From: Fulvivirga imtechensis AK7
GTDB lineage: Bacteria > Bacteroidota > Bacteroidia > Cytophagales > Cyclobacteriaceae
NCBI RefSeq assembly: GCF_000331535.1
Contig: NZ_AMZN01000032.1
Location: 1-64,000, forward strand
Reading direction: 5' to 3'
Length of the DNA: 64,000 bases
Shown here one piece after another: positions 27,339 to 36,270 of this stretch; positions within the stretch are counted from its first letter, which is position 1, and every line of letters begins with the position of its first letter. Both the position numbers and the translations under genes were made by a program. The notes beneath the pieces are model-generated. The model was not told where the DNA came from and searched no databases. It worked only from the letters and a program-made list of their open reading frames with translations.

Positions 27339-27414
27339 TTACATAAAATAGCACTTTGATTAATATGTATTACACCACAAAATCTTTATTATTGCAATCA
27401 AAAATACCTAAGAA

Positions 27415-28224
27415 ATGAATGCTACGAAAATTATCTCTATAGTTCTGCTGCTCGCGAGTCTTTCGCTGGGTTATTATCTGGTAAATAGCGTGAAGTCAGA
27501 AATTGACGAAAAAGAAGCAATTGCTCAGAGAGAAGCAGCAGTAATTGAGAAACTCAAGCTCATCCGTGAAGCAGAAATTGCCTATCTGGAGGTAAAAGGA
27601 AGTTATACCAGCGACTGGGACAAACTTATAAATTTCATCAAATACGACAGTTTTCCAATTATACAAAGAAAAGAAAGAGTGGTCACTTTAAGTTATGGAG
27701 CTGATAGCTCTATCATAACTTACGACACACTGGGAATCATTTCTGCCAAAGAAAGGATCTTCAGGGCATCTTATAACATTAATGCTGCTAACGATGGTGT
27801 ATTCCAGGAGTTTTTAGTCAATACCGGCAGTAAGGTGGCCCAGGGACAAGGTGCATATGTACTCAACCAGAACGGCAAAAATGTTACTCACAAATTCCGG
27901 CATGCCGGTAAAGTAGTGAAGCTGGAAAACATTTTTGAAGGACAACAGGTTACTAAGGGTGATCTGCTGATTACTTTAGAGCAGCAAAAATTCGACCCTG
28001 ACATTGATATTGACAGATTGGCTTATGTACCTGGCTATGACAATGTAAAGTTTACAGTTTATGCTGCTAAGGTAGACAAAAGTGGGGTTTCGGTTGATGT
28101 AATAGAAGTAGCCAATCCAAAACCCTTCAATCGTGAAAGATCGGAAGATGCAGATGTAAGAACTAAGAAGCCTTTGAGGTTTGGCTCCAAAACAGATGTA
28201 ACAACTTCAGGAAACTGGGAATAA
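27415..28224 (+). CDS. Unassigned membrane protein: pseudopilin-like N-terminus, lipoyl-like C-domain
   Basis: A 269-aa protein with no family I recognise by name. Residues 5-25 form one transmembrane helix, followed by a helix with LKLIREAEIAYLEVKGSYTS and DWDKLINFI. This looks like the small-pseudopilin pattern (a helix, then A-x-x-A-Y-x-x-x-x-G-x-Y and a conserved W or D-x-L). Around residues 160-190, HAGKVVKLENIFEGQQVTKG and DLLITLE look like half of a biotinyl/lipoyl-type barrel. It lies 4 nt before the DUF3822 gene, so the pair is an operon. The role is unknown. Confidence 0.55.
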   Translation: MNATKIISIVLLLASLSLGYYLVNSVKSEIDEKEAIAQREAAVIEKLKLIREAEIAYLEVKGSYTSDWDKLINFIKYDSFPIIQRKERVVTLSYGADSSIITYDTLGIISAKERIFRASYNINAANDGVFQEFLVNTGSKVAQGQGAYVLNQNGKNVTHKFRHAGKVVKLENIFEGQQVTKGDLLITLEQQKFDPDIDIDRLAYVPGYDNVKFTVYAAKVDKSGVSVDVIEVANPKPFNRERSEDADVRTKKPLRFGSKTDVTTSGNWE

Positions 28225-28228
28225 TACC

Positions 28229-29116
28229 TTGGATACTGCGACACTTGGTTATAAACTTGTAAAGAAAATCAAAGATGAGAAGTTTGATGTAGACAAACTT
28301 CATCAGTATAATCTTATGATCCAGTTGGGGATCAGGGACCTTCAGATAGCGATTGTTGATTCAACTAACAATCGCTGCCTTCTTTTAGAAGATTATATAT
28401 TAGCCAGTGTCAAATCTCACCAGGCACTCAGGGAATTACTCATCACCCTTTTCGAAGAACACCACCTGCTGATGGCAGGCTTCTGGAAAAGTGTTAGGAT
28501 CAGTATTAAAAACAATAAATTTTGCCTCATACCCTCAGCGCTCTTTGTAAAAGAAGCGTTGGTAGATTATCTACGCCTTAATAGCACGTACGATCCTGCA
28601 AGAGAGGATATCTACTATTACAAGCACATCAAATCAGACGCAGTATGTGTATTTGCTGTAAACCGTGATATATCAGAGTGGTTAAAGCAGCTTTACCCCA
28701 ATGCAGAGGTCGGTTTTATTCACCAAAGCAGTGCACTCATAGAAGGTGTCATTAACTTTGAAAAGACCAATAAGAAGAATACCATGTACCTGTATATTGA
28801 CAGGTTCAGGCTGCATATCATCACCCTGAAAAATGACAAACTGGAATACTACAATCAGTTTGCCATCAAACAGTTCAATGACTATATCAGGTATATCATG
28901 CTGGTGATGAAGGGATTGCACAAAAATCAAAAGACCAGTGATGTCGTACTCTGGGGATATATTGGTAAACAGTCCCCACACTACAATGAGTTCTATAAGT
29001 TTATAAAAAACATTTCATTTGGTGACCGTCCGAAGTATCTGAGCTATGGGTATTTATTTGATGAAGTTCAGGATCACCATTTCTTCGATTTGTACAGCAT
29101 TCACCTGTGTGATTAG
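28229..29116 (+). CDS. DUF3822 family protein (ASKHA/PilM-like fold expected)
   Basis: A 295-aa protein with a TTG start, 4 nt after the preceding gene. It matches the Bacteroidota DUF3822 family in layout: an N-terminal YNLMIQLGIRDLQIAIVDST strand set, a middle RDISEWLKQLYP, and a second half NTMYLYIDRFRLHIITLKND. Two similar strand-turn-strand blocks are consistent with an actin-like ATPase fold, which I take from family knowledge. It often lies near coaD, as here. Function is unknown; it may act together with the pseudopilin-like membrane protein upstream. Confidence 0.8.
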   Translation: MDTATLGYKLVKKIKDEKFDVDKLHQYNLMIQLGIRDLQIAIVDSTNNRCLLLEDYILASVKSHQALRELLITLFEEHHLLMAGFWKSVRISIKNNKFCLIPSALFVKEALVDYLRLNSTYDPAREDIYYYKHIKSDAVCVFAVNRDISEWLKQLYPNAEVGFIHQSSALIEGVINFEKTNKKNTMYLYIDRFRLHIITLKNDKLEYYNQFAIKQFNDYIRYIMLVMKGLHKNQKTSDVVLWGYIGKQSPHYNEFYKFIKNISFGDRPKYLSYGYLFDEVQDHHFFDLYSIHLCD

Positions 29117-29131
29117 CACATTACCAACCCT

Positions 29132-29587
29132 ATGAAAAAAATAGCCATTTTCCCAGGCTCATTCGATCCCTTTACGAAAGGCCATGAAGACATTGTAATA
29201 AGAGGCCTCAAGCTTTTTGATGAGATTATAGTCGCCATAGGACACAACAGCAAAAAAAGTAACCGCTATTTTGATGTAGAAAGGATGGCGGAACTGATAG
29301 ATCAGACCTTTGAGAAGTATGATAATATCAGTGTAATTCTTTATAGCGAACTAACTGCTGAATTAGCCAAAAAACATCAGGCAAAGTACCTGCTAAGGGG
29401 TTTACGAAATACAACTGACTTTGAATATGAAAACAGTATTTCTCAGGTAAACAAACACCTGAATGAAGATCTTGAATCTGTTTTTCTCATCACTTCTCCC
29501 GAGCTTGCAGCCATTAACTCCACTATTATCCGTGAAGTACACCGCTATGGCGGAGATGTGAGCGATTTTCTCCCTTATAAGATCTAG
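29132..29587 (+). CDS. coaD: Phosphopantetheine adenylyltransferase
   Basis: A 151-aa enzyme of coenzyme A synthesis (4'-phosphopantetheine + ATP to dephospho-CoA). The nucleotidyltransferase signature is GSFDPFTKGHEDIV (T/HxGH). YLLRGLRNTTDFEYENSISQ and the C-terminal ISSTxIR-like NSTIIREV are diagnostic. It is 15 nt after the DUF3822 gene. Confidence 0.96.
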   Translation: MKKIAIFPGSFDPFTKGHEDIVIRGLKLFDEIIVAIGHNSKKSNRYFDVERMAELIDQTFEKYDNISVILYSELTAELAKKHQAKYLLRGLRNTTDFEYENSISQVNKHLNEDLESVFLITSPELAAINSTIIREVHRYGGDVSDFLPYKI

Positions 29588-29866
29588 TTACTGGATTCTG
29601 ATGGCTGGTTTCTTGAAGCTGGTTTCTTCCGATCGTTAATGGTTAATGGTTCCTTGCAACGAAAGCTTTACTAGTCCTTATAGGCTTAGTAAAGCATCAT
29701 TCGTAACTCTATACTCGATACTCACGACTATATTTTGCCTACTGCTTACTGCCGATTGATATGTGTTTGATGTTTCGAGTTTGTTTAGTGTCCACTGAAC
29801 AGTGAAGCGGTCAACCAGCAGCCAGCAGCCAGTGACAAGCAACCAGCCACCAGCAAACAGAACCCG
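29588..29866. repeat. Composite heptad-period array filling a convergent gap
   Basis: This 279-nt region consists almost wholly of 7-nt words in successive blocks. C-starts lie at 29591, 29598, 29605, 29612, 29619 and 29626 (CTGGATT, CTGATGG, CTGGTTT, CTTGAAG). GTTAATG starts at 29635 and 29642. Blocks of CTCGATA, CTGCCGA and TTTGATG type follow. AG recurs at 29817, 29824, 29831, 29838, 29845, 29852 and 29859 (words CCAGCAG, CCAGTGA). The first (CTGGnnn) and last (nnCCAGn) blocks are complementary in style, so the whole may fold into one long imperfect hairpin. No gene is present. Confidence 0.8.
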
Positions 29867-30562
29867 CTAGGGAATTGACTGGCGTTCCTGCTCCTTTTCC
29901 TGTTTAAAAAAGCGATCGAATACAAATGCAATGGACTTATAGGAGTCCTGGAGGGCATGGAACACCTCCTTACGTGTCATCCATCGTACTTCTTCTATAT
30001 CTTCTTCCACCTGTGGCTTCATCTTGGAGTCTTTGGAGATCTCCATAGCATACCACACCGTCTTTTTCAAAATCTTCTTCCTTTTCATAGTATAGGTATG
30101 CCAGGTAGTGCAAATTTTATCAAGCATATTTACTTTAATATTGCACTCCTCTTCCACTTCGCGCTGTGCGGCTTCAAAGTTATTCTCTCCCTTGTCCAGC
30201 TTACCCTTTGGCAGGTCCCATTTTTTAAGACGATAGATCATCAACAGCTTATCCCCTTTTTTTACGAGTCCGCCTGCAGCTTTAATGATCTTGAACTTCT
30301 TTTTAAGAAATGTCCGCATGTCCTCATAGTCATCTACCGTAACCGTGATAGAGATCAGCCCGGGGATGATTGTAGTATCAAGAAGATCAAACAGATGATC
30401 AACATCCTGATACTTAGCATGTTTTATCCAAACCCTATGCAGTAGTTTGGCCTGCGTAACAGGCTCTGTTTCCGCGTTAAGGATATGATTGAACTCCCGT
30501 TCGTCCGGCTTCTCAATTGCCCTCACAATAGTCACCGGGATGTCATTGATGAAAAGGTTCAT
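29867..30562 (-). CDS. NUDIX hydrolase with N-terminal extension
   Basis: A 231-aa protein. Residues 1 to about 95 form an N-terminal domain conserved in Bacteroidota homologues (MNLFINDIPVTIV). The NUDIX domain starts near AAGGLVKKGDKLLMIYR, with the Nudix box GKLDKGENNFEAAQREVEEE followed by CNI. The basic C-terminus and the position next to pyrE do not define a substrate. Candidates include diadenosine polyphosphates or diphosphoinositol-like compounds. Confidence 0.87.
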   Translation of the reverse strand: MNLFINDIPVTIVRAIEKPDEREFNHILNAETEPVTQAKLLHRVWIKHAKYQDVDHLFDLLDTTIIPGLISITVTVDDYEDMRTFLKKKFKIIKAAGGLVKKGDKLLMIYRLKKWDLPKGKLDKGENNFEAAQREVEEECNIKVNMLDKICTTWHTYTMKRKKILKKTVWYAMEISKDSKMKPQVEEDIEEVRWMTRKEVFHALQDSYKSIAFVFDRFFKQEKEQERQSIP

Positions 30563-30601
30563 CTAAAAAAATAAGATTAATACCCACAAATGAAAAAAAT
30601 A

Positions 30602-30632
30602 TTTGGCAGCGCGCCAATAGAATTTAAGTTTT
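30602..30632 (+). promoter_or_regulatory. Candidate pyrE promoter
   Basis: TTTG (30602-30605), 19 nt of spacer and TAAGTTTT (30625-30632, 7 of 8 to TAnnTTTG) give the Bacteroidota -33/-7 spacing, 34 nt before the pyrE ATG. Confidence 0.4.
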
Positions 30633-30665
30633 TTAATCCATAAATTCGCAACCAAACTTAAAAAC

Positions 30666-31301
30666 ATGACTACTGATCTGGGACATACCATAGCAGGAAA
30701 ATTATTAGACATAGAGGCCATTAAGCTGAATCTTGAGCATCCTTTTACCTGGAGCTCAGGATGGAAATCGCCTATTTACTGTGATAATCGCCTATCCTTA
30801 TCCTTTCCTGAGATCAGAACTTACATCAAAAATGCGCTGGTGGAGGCTATTAAAGCTAATTACCCTGACGTAGAAGCAATAGCTGGAGTAGCTACGGCCG
30901 GGATCCCCCAGGGAGCTCTGGTAGCAGAGGCTATGGGACTACCTTTTCTGTATGTACGCTCTAAGCCAAAAGGACATGGTATGGAAAATATGATTGAAGG
31001 TAAGGTAACACCCGGACAAAAGGTAGTAGTAATAGAAGACCTGGTATCCACTGGTGGAAGCTCTTTAAAGGCGGCAGAAGCACTAAAGGCTAATAATATC
31101 GAAGTATTGGGCATGGCCGCTATCTTTACCTATGGATTTGATCTGGCAGATAAAAACTTTGCGAATGCCGGTATACCGTTAGTCTGCCTGAGCAATTACA
31201 ATCTATTACTAGAGGAAGCTCTTGAGAGAGATTATATCAAACAAGAACAATTGGGTTCACTCGAAGCCTGGAGAAGAGACCCCGCAAACTGGCAAGGATA
31301 A
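30666..31301 (+). CDS. pyrE: Orotate phosphoribosyltransferase
   Basis: A 211-aa enzyme of de novo pyrimidine synthesis (orotate + PRPP to OMP). The type I PRTase PRPP motif is VVVIEDLVSTGGSSL. EHPFTWSSGWKSPIYCDNR and the VATAGIPQGALVA stretch are OPRTase signatures. It is divergent from the NUDIX gene; no other pyr genes are nearby. Confidence 0.95.
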   Translation: MTTDLGHTIAGKLLDIEAIKLNLEHPFTWSSGWKSPIYCDNRLSLSFPEIRTYIKNALVEAIKANYPDVEAIAGVATAGIPQGALVAEAMGLPFLYVRSKPKGHGMENMIEGKVTPGQKVVVIEDLVSTGGSSLKAAEALKANNIEVLGMAAIFTYGFDLADKNFANAGIPLVCLSNYNLLLEEALERDYIKQEQLGSLEAWRRDPANWQG

Positions 31302-31304
31302 AGG

Positions 31305-32078
31305 CTAAAACTTCTCTTCTATCCCTAAGCCGAAAAGGGCAAAATCGTACTTCACAGGATCCTCAGGGTCAAATTCCCTTAGATGAGCTGTTAGCTCTAA
31401 AGCCGTTTGCCAATCTGTTTGCTTACGCGTGATCAGACCGAGTTTTCGCGCCACGCGATCTACATGCAGATCGCATGGACAAATCAATTGTGAGGGCTTT
31501 ATGCAGCTCCAGATACCGAAATCAACACCATTTCCATCGTTGCGGACCATCCACCTCAAAAACATGTTGATCCTTTTACATGCTGACTTTCTTTCCGGGG
31601 TGGCGATATGCTTTTTTGTTCGGTTGGGGTATTCCGGCAGACTAAAGAACAGCCGATGGAAATTGATTATACCCCCGCCCAAATGTTCCGCATCATGCTC
31701 CACACCTTGTAAAAAAGCATCCTCCAGACTGTTATACCTAGAATAGTACCATTTGAAAAAAGCAATAAAATAGAGTGTATCGGTAGCATTAAAGGTGCGA
31801 TGTTTAAAATCAACAAAAGGCTTCAGGTCTGCCTCCTCATGATGTAGTATGAAATCATAAGGTGCGTTGTCCATCATCCGAAATAGTTCCTTGCATTTGT
31901 TGATTATGGTAATGCGCTGCCCCCAGGCTAAGACAGCCGCCCAAAAACCTGATATTTCGATATCCTGTTTTCTCGAGTAGGAATGTGGTATAACAATAGG
32001 ATCATCATCAATAAATCCCGGTTGATTATACTGTGCTACCTTTTCATCCAGAAAAGCTTTTAGGGCAGAGCGCTGCAA
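31305..32078 (-). CDS. TIGR02757 family protein (DUF2400)
   Basis: A 257-aa protein with the DUF2400 pattern: DDPIVIPHSYSRKQDIEISG, FWAAVLAWGQR, KRINMFLRWMVRND and CPCDLHVDRVARKLGL. The helical arrangement with a conserved HxDxVAR suggests a relative of HhH-GPD DNA glycosylases, but this link is inferred and the activity is unproven. It is convergent with pyrE (3-nt gap). The LysM gene lies 5 nt upstream in the same orientation. Confidence 0.88.
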   Translation of the reverse strand: MQRSALKAFLDEKVAQYNQPGFIDDDPIVIPHSYSRKQDIEISGFWAAVLAWGQRITIINKCKELFRMMDNAPYDFILHHEEADLKPFVDFKHRTFNATDTLYFIAFFKWYYSRYNSLEDAFLQGVEHDAEHLGGGIINFHRLFFSLPEYPNRTKKHIATPERKSACKRINMFLRWMVRNDGNGVDFGIWSCIKPSQLICPCDLHVDRVARKLGLITRKQTDWQTALELTAHLREFDPEDPVKYDFALFGLGIEEKF

Positions 32079-32083
32079 GGCAA

Positions 32084-33208
32084 TTAAGGGATATAAGAAA
32101 CTGAAACCCTGAACCTCGGATCAATGGCTCCGAGACGATCGTATGCAGACTTTGAAACTTTGATGAGCACATTCTTATTTACTCCGGTATCGGGCAGCCT
32201 GCCCAATACCCTTACAAATACCTCCTGATCGTTCATCTCATTCCGCACCCTCATGATCGTGCCTATCTTTGCCGTTCGGTGAAGCGCCAAATATTTACGG
32301 GTATTCTCCGACCCATCTATGAGTTCAGCAAGCCCTGATTCTTCGACTTCTTCAAAAGTAGTGGAGCCCCTCTCTATAGTTATCGCCTTTTCCCCGACAA
32401 CAGGTCTGGTATTATTTCCTTGTTCTGCCAGTGGCCTGGTTACCGGTTCTTCCGATGTTTTTATCACATCATTTTTACTGACAGGTTCCGTTAACTTTGG
32501 ATCTGATGTAGTATCAACAGGTTCTTTTAGGCTGGCGCTTTCAAATATTGTGGGGCTCTCTTCTCTTCCTACTATCAGTTCCTGTCCGATGCCAATCTCA
32601 TTTCCTATTAATTCATTCCAGCTTCTGAGTTCATCAATGGTAATGTTATACTTCCTGGAGATAGCGTATAAAGTTTCCCCGGAAGCCACTATATGAGTTT
32701 TTCCACCCCTGGATACCGGTGCTTTGACCGGATCGGTATTTGATTTTTCTATTTTTTCCTTTACGATCAGCTTTTGATCTATTTCCAAAAGATTGTCGGT
32801 CAGGTTATTCCACCTTTTGAGATCCTCAATAGAAACGTTATACATTCTGGATATGGAAAATACAGTTTCCTTTGGTTTCACCACATGGATCTTCTCTTCA
32901 ACTGACACATAGCTGGGTGATGAAGTGTCATTTTTAGCAATCTGCGTCCTTTTCACAACCGGCACCCGTACAATCTCACCAATGGTAAGACCAAATTCGG
33001 CAGGCGGATTGTTTTCAATGATTTGATAGATCGATACATTATACCTTCTTGACAAAGAATATAATGTTTCCTTTTCTTCAACCTTATGAAGAATATATGA
33101 TTTCCCATTCACTTCCTCCACGCCTACTGAATCAGCCTGAGCTACTCCGGCCATTGCATGAAGAGAAATGATAAAAAGCAAACCTGTTAAAAAAAATCTC
33201 ATAAACAT
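32084..33208 (-). CDS. LysM-repeat envelope protein with DPBB-like C-terminus
   Basis: A 374-aa protein with a signal peptide (about 1-25). Three LysM domains follow: about 33-80 (HKVEEKETLYSLSRRYNVSI), 108-152 (HVVKPKETVFSISRMYNVSI) and 170-215 (HIVASGETLYAISRKYNITI). After a Thr/Pro/Glu-rich linker the C-terminus LHRTAKIGTIMRVRNEMNDQ and the DTGVNKNVLIKVSKSAYDRL segment resemble the double-psi beta-barrel of RlpA-like proteins. It is probably periplasmic and peptidoglycan-binding. ATGs at 33208 and 33202 are both possible starts. Confidence 0.88.
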   Translation of the reverse strand: MFMRFFLTGLLFIISLHAMAGVAQADSVGVEEVNGKSYILHKVEEKETLYSLSRRYNVSIYQIIENNPPAEFGLTIGEIVRVPVVKRTQIAKNDTSSPSYVSVEEKIHVVKPKETVFSISRMYNVSIEDLKRWNNLTDNLLEIDQKLIVKEKIEKSNTDPVKAPVSRGGKTHIVASGETLYAISRKYNITIDELRSWNELIGNEIGIGQELIVGREESPTIFESASLKEPVDTTSDPKLTEPVSKNDVIKTSEEPVTRPLAEQGNNTRPVVGEKAITIERGSTTFEEVEESGLAELIDGSENTRKYLALHRTAKIGTIMRVRNEMNDQEVFVRVLGRLPDTGVNKNVLIKVSKSAYDRLGAIDPRFRVSVSYIP

Positions 33209-34000
33209 TCAGGGTAACTGGTATATAAAAAAATCTCTTGTATGCGCTACAAAGATAAGCTTGTTGTGGTAAATGAAGAAAGTCTCCGCACTAATTCCCT
33301 CAGAATCATTTTCCAGTTGTATATCCATCAACGGATCGCCCTGATGATCAACCACAAACAGGTGGTTATCCAACTTGTCATTTTGATTTAAGAAATAGAC
33401 CGACATGATCATCACCTCATCATTTTCATAGTAATCGGTTCCTCTCACTGCTTCTTTGCCTGTCATTGTCCTTATAAAATCGCTGACGGTATCAAAATAA
33501 TCACTCCCTTCCCGGTAATGGAACGGCTTCTCAACAGATTTATTTTGTTTTTTCCCAAAATCATTCATTGCATCGGCCGGACTAATTTTACTTCCCGACA
33601 AAACATTGTAAAATTCAATTTCTTGTTCTCCCTTGGTTATTACTTCCATAGAATATCCTTTAATATCAAGGATGTTCTTATCTGCCATTTTCCATAATAT
33701 CTGTCTGCCGGAAATATCAAAGCCAAAATAATACCGAAAGTCAGGGTTATCTTCTTCCGGCCAGGTATGAAAAACTATGACATCATCTATAAACCAGGAT
33801 ACCCCAATCCACCAATGCTCATCGAACTGAAGGCCCTCTAATAAAAATTCACGGGTTGATACATTCAGCAGACTGTAATAAACCTCCATGGCCTCCTTGT
33901 TTCTCACCTCGATAAGAAGCAGTTCACGATCAGGGTGTGAAATTATATTCCACACTTTGCCGTTAAATGAATGTGAAAAGTTTAAATTGAGCTTTCCCAC
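33209..34000 (-). CDS. DUF4905-like protein
   Basis: A 263-aa protein with a GTG start and no signal peptide. The N-terminal LNFSHSFNGKVWNIISHPD and the repeated beta-strand/Trp pattern (QFDEHWWIGVSWF) match what I recall of the Bacteroidota DUF4905 family, perhaps beta-propeller-like. It ends at the base next to the LysM gene, so they form an operon. Function is unknown. Confidence 0.65.
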   Translation of the reverse strand: MGKLNLNFSHSFNGKVWNIISHPDRELLLIEVRNKEAMEVYYSLLNVSTREFLLEGLQFDEHWWIGVSWFIDDVIVFHTWPEEDNPDFRYYFGFDISGRQILWKMADKNILDIKGYSMEVITKGEQEIEFYNVLSGSKISPADAMNDFGKKQNKSVEKPFHYREGSDYFDTVSDFIRTMTGKEAVRGTDYYENDEVMIMSVYFLNQNDKLDNHLFVVDHQGDPLMDIQLENDSEGISAETFFIYHNKLIFVAHTRDFFIYQLP

Positions 34001-34055
34001 CTGTTTAATTATTTGTTAATTTATGTAAAATTACACCTTAAATAATCGCAACAAA

Positions 34056-35408
34056 GTGAATTCGAATAAGTTCAAATACCTCTTTCTTTCATTGATCATC
34101 ATCCTTACCAGCCTGAGCACCTTTGCGCAGAATGAGAAAAAAAATAAGGTAATGGTGCTGGATATTCGTTCAGAAATTGATCCTAGAATGAACCGCTACG
34201 TAGATTTAGCACTTAAGCATGCCGAAGAAATAGAGGCTGATTATGTCATAATTGATATGGACACCTATGGTGGGGCCGTTACCGATGCCAAAGATATAGT
34301 AGAGCGCATTTTAGACTTTGAAAAACCAATATGGGTTTTCATCAATAAAGATGCCGCCTCAGCCGGAGCGCTTATTTCGATAGCCACTGACAGTATCTAT
34401 ATGGCTCCGGGAGCTAATATAGGAGCTGCCACAGTGGTAACCCCGGATGGAACGGCAGCCCCTGATAAGTACCAGTCTTACATGCGCAGCACCATGCGCT
34501 CGCTGGCGGAAGAAAAAGGCCGGGATCCTAAAATTGCCGAGGCAATGGTGGATGAATCTATAGAAATCGAAGGTGTAACAAAGGCGGGGCAGGTCATTAC
34601 CTTTTCTACCGCTGAAGCGATCGAACATGGCTTTTGTGAAGCCAAAGTAAACTCTATAGAAGAAATATTGGAAAGAAACGGAGTAGAAGACTATGAGATG
34701 GTGAAATACGAGCTGAGCGGGACCGAGAGGGTTATCGCTTTTTTCCTCAACCCGTTTATCAGTGGCATACTCATCCTGGTGATCGTAGGTGGTATCTGGT
34801 TTGAATTGCAAACACCTGGTGTGGGCTTTCCAATTGCTGCAGCCACAGTGGCTCTCATACTTTATCTTGTGCCCTATTACCTGAATGGCCTCGCTGCCAA
34901 TTGGGAGATCATTGCTTTTTTTGTCGGAATTGTACTAATAGCGCTTGAGATACTGGTAATCCCGGGTTTTGGGGTTGCAGGTATATCAGGCATCATTATC
35001 ACCGTGGGCTCGCTGGTACTGGTCATGCTCAACAATGACACCTTCGATTTTTCATTTGTAGGGTTCAATGAATTGCTCATTGCCGTGGCAGCTACACTTG
35101 CGGGAATGCTGGGCAGTATAGCAGTGCTTTTCATAGGCGGGGTCAGGCTTACCGATACAAAGATCTTTTCGCGCGTAGCCCTAACCGATACTATGGGCCG
35201 AGACCAGGGATATACCTCCAATTTCAAGACCGTTTCAATGGTAGGCAAGAAAGGCATCGCATATACAGTGCTACGCCCGAGCGGTAAGGTGCTCATTGAC
35301 GATGAAATTTACGATGCTTATACCAGAGGAGACTATATTGAAAGGGATCAGCGAATAATAGTGACTAGTGACGAAGGAACATCTTTGAAGGTAAAGTTAG
35401 ATCAGTAA
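34056..35408 (+). CDS. nfeD: NfeD family membrane serine protease
   Basis: A 450-aa protein (GTG start) with a signal peptide (about 1-25). The ClpP-like serine protease domain has VIIDMDTYGGAVTDA and the nucleophile in DAASAGALISIA (S102). Several transmembrane helices span about 230-365. A C-terminal NfeD OB-fold is seen at GKKGIAYTVLRPSGKVLIDD. This is the long form that usually cleaves stomatin-like partners and helps membrane quality control. No stomatin gene follows; kdsB is next. Confidence 0.9.
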   Translation: MNSNKFKYLFLSLIIILTSLSTFAQNEKKNKVMVLDIRSEIDPRMNRYVDLALKHAEEIEADYVIIDMDTYGGAVTDAKDIVERILDFEKPIWVFINKDAASAGALISIATDSIYMAPGANIGAATVVTPDGTAAPDKYQSYMRSTMRSLAEEKGRDPKIAEAMVDESIEIEGVTKAGQVITFSTAEAIEHGFCEAKVNSIEEILERNGVEDYEMVKYELSGTERVIAFFLNPFISGILILVIVGGIWFELQTPGVGFPIAAATVALILYLVPYYLNGLAANWEIIAFFVGIVLIALEILVIPGFGVAGISGIIITVGSLVLVMLNNDTFDFSFVGFNELLIAVAATLAGMLGSIAVLFIGGVRLTDTKIFSRVALTDTMGRDQGYTSNFKTVSMVGKKGIAYTVLRPSGKVLIDDEIYDAYTRGDYIERDQRIIVTSDEGTSLKVKLDQ

Positions 35409-35481
35409 AAAAATAGCAGCGAGTTGACAAAATGGAGTCATGAGCTGGTGCGATTGACCGGACGGAAAATAAATTATCGGC

Positions 35482-35518
35482 AGTCTCAACACTCATGTCT
35501 CATATCTCGATACTAAAA
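35482..35518. repeat. Heptad-period intergenic array
   Basis: CTC or CTA starts at 35485, 35492, 35499, 35506 and 35513, exactly 7 nt apart (words CTCAACA, CTCATGT, CTCATAT, CTCGATA). It lies just before the kdsB ATG. The words resemble the CTCTATA/CTCGATA block near 29710 in the composite array. Confidence 0.65.
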
Positions 35519-35520
35519 TT

Positions 35521-36261
35521 ATGCAAATGAAAATATTGGGGATGATACCTGCCAGGTATGGGTCTACACGGTTTCCAGCAAAGGCGCTGGCGGATATAGG
35601 GGGTAAGAGTATGATACAGCGGGTGTACGAGCAAGCGTCAAAAGCCAGAATGCTGGACGAAGTGATTGTGGCTACCGATCACGAAGCCATACAATCGGTA
35701 GTTCAGGGCTTTGCCGGCAAGGTCTGCATGACCAGCAAGGCGCATCAGAGTGGTACAGACAGATGCTATGAAGCGCTTTCGCTGCAACCCGGCGCTTATG
35801 ATTATGTCATCAATATTCAAGGTGATGAGCCCTTCATTGCCCCTGACCAAATAGACTTGCTGGCTGGCTTGCTGGATGGTGAAACTCAACTGGCCACACT
35901 GGTTAAAAAAATAGACGATGAGGAAGAGCTATTTAACCCAAATGTTGTGAAAGTCATATTCAACCGGTATCATCAGGCTATCTATTTCAGCCGGGCTACG
36001 CTCCCTTACAACCGAAATATCCCACAGAACCAGTGGCTGCAGCAGCACGACTATTTTAAGCATATTGGAATTTATGCCTATAGATCAGATGTTCTCCATG
36101 AGATTACGCTGCTGGAAGCATCGGCGTTGGAGAAATCGGAATCTCTGGAACAGCTTCGATGGATCGAAAACGGCTATACTATCAAAGTAGCCGAAACTCA
36201 GCATCAATCGATAGGTGTCGATACACCCGAGGACCTTGAGAGACTAAAAAACCTTTACTAA
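35521..36261 (+). CDS. kdsB: 3-deoxy-manno-octulosonate cytidylyltransferase
   Basis: A 246-aa CMP-Kdo synthetase, activating Kdo for LPS inner core assembly. Signatures are GMIPARYGSTRFPAKALADI (nucleotide-binding), NIQGDEPFIAP and HIGIYAYRSDVL, ending in IGVDTPEDLERL. The first ATG is used; a second ATG two codons later (35527) is equally possible. It groups functionally with the lpx genes and the PagL-like gene downstream. Confidence 0.95.
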   Translation: MQMKILGMIPARYGSTRFPAKALADIGGKSMIQRVYEQASKARMLDEVIVATDHEAIQSVVQGFAGKVCMTSKAHQSGTDRCYEALSLQPGAYDYVINIQGDEPFIAPDQIDLLAGLLDGETQLATLVKKIDDEEELFNPNVVKVIFNRYHQAIYFSRATLPYNRNIPQNQWLQQHDYFKHIGIYAYRSDVLHEITLLEASALEKSESLEQLRWIENGYTIKVAETQHQSIGVDTPEDLERLKNLY

Positions 36262-36270
36262 GTAATGTCG

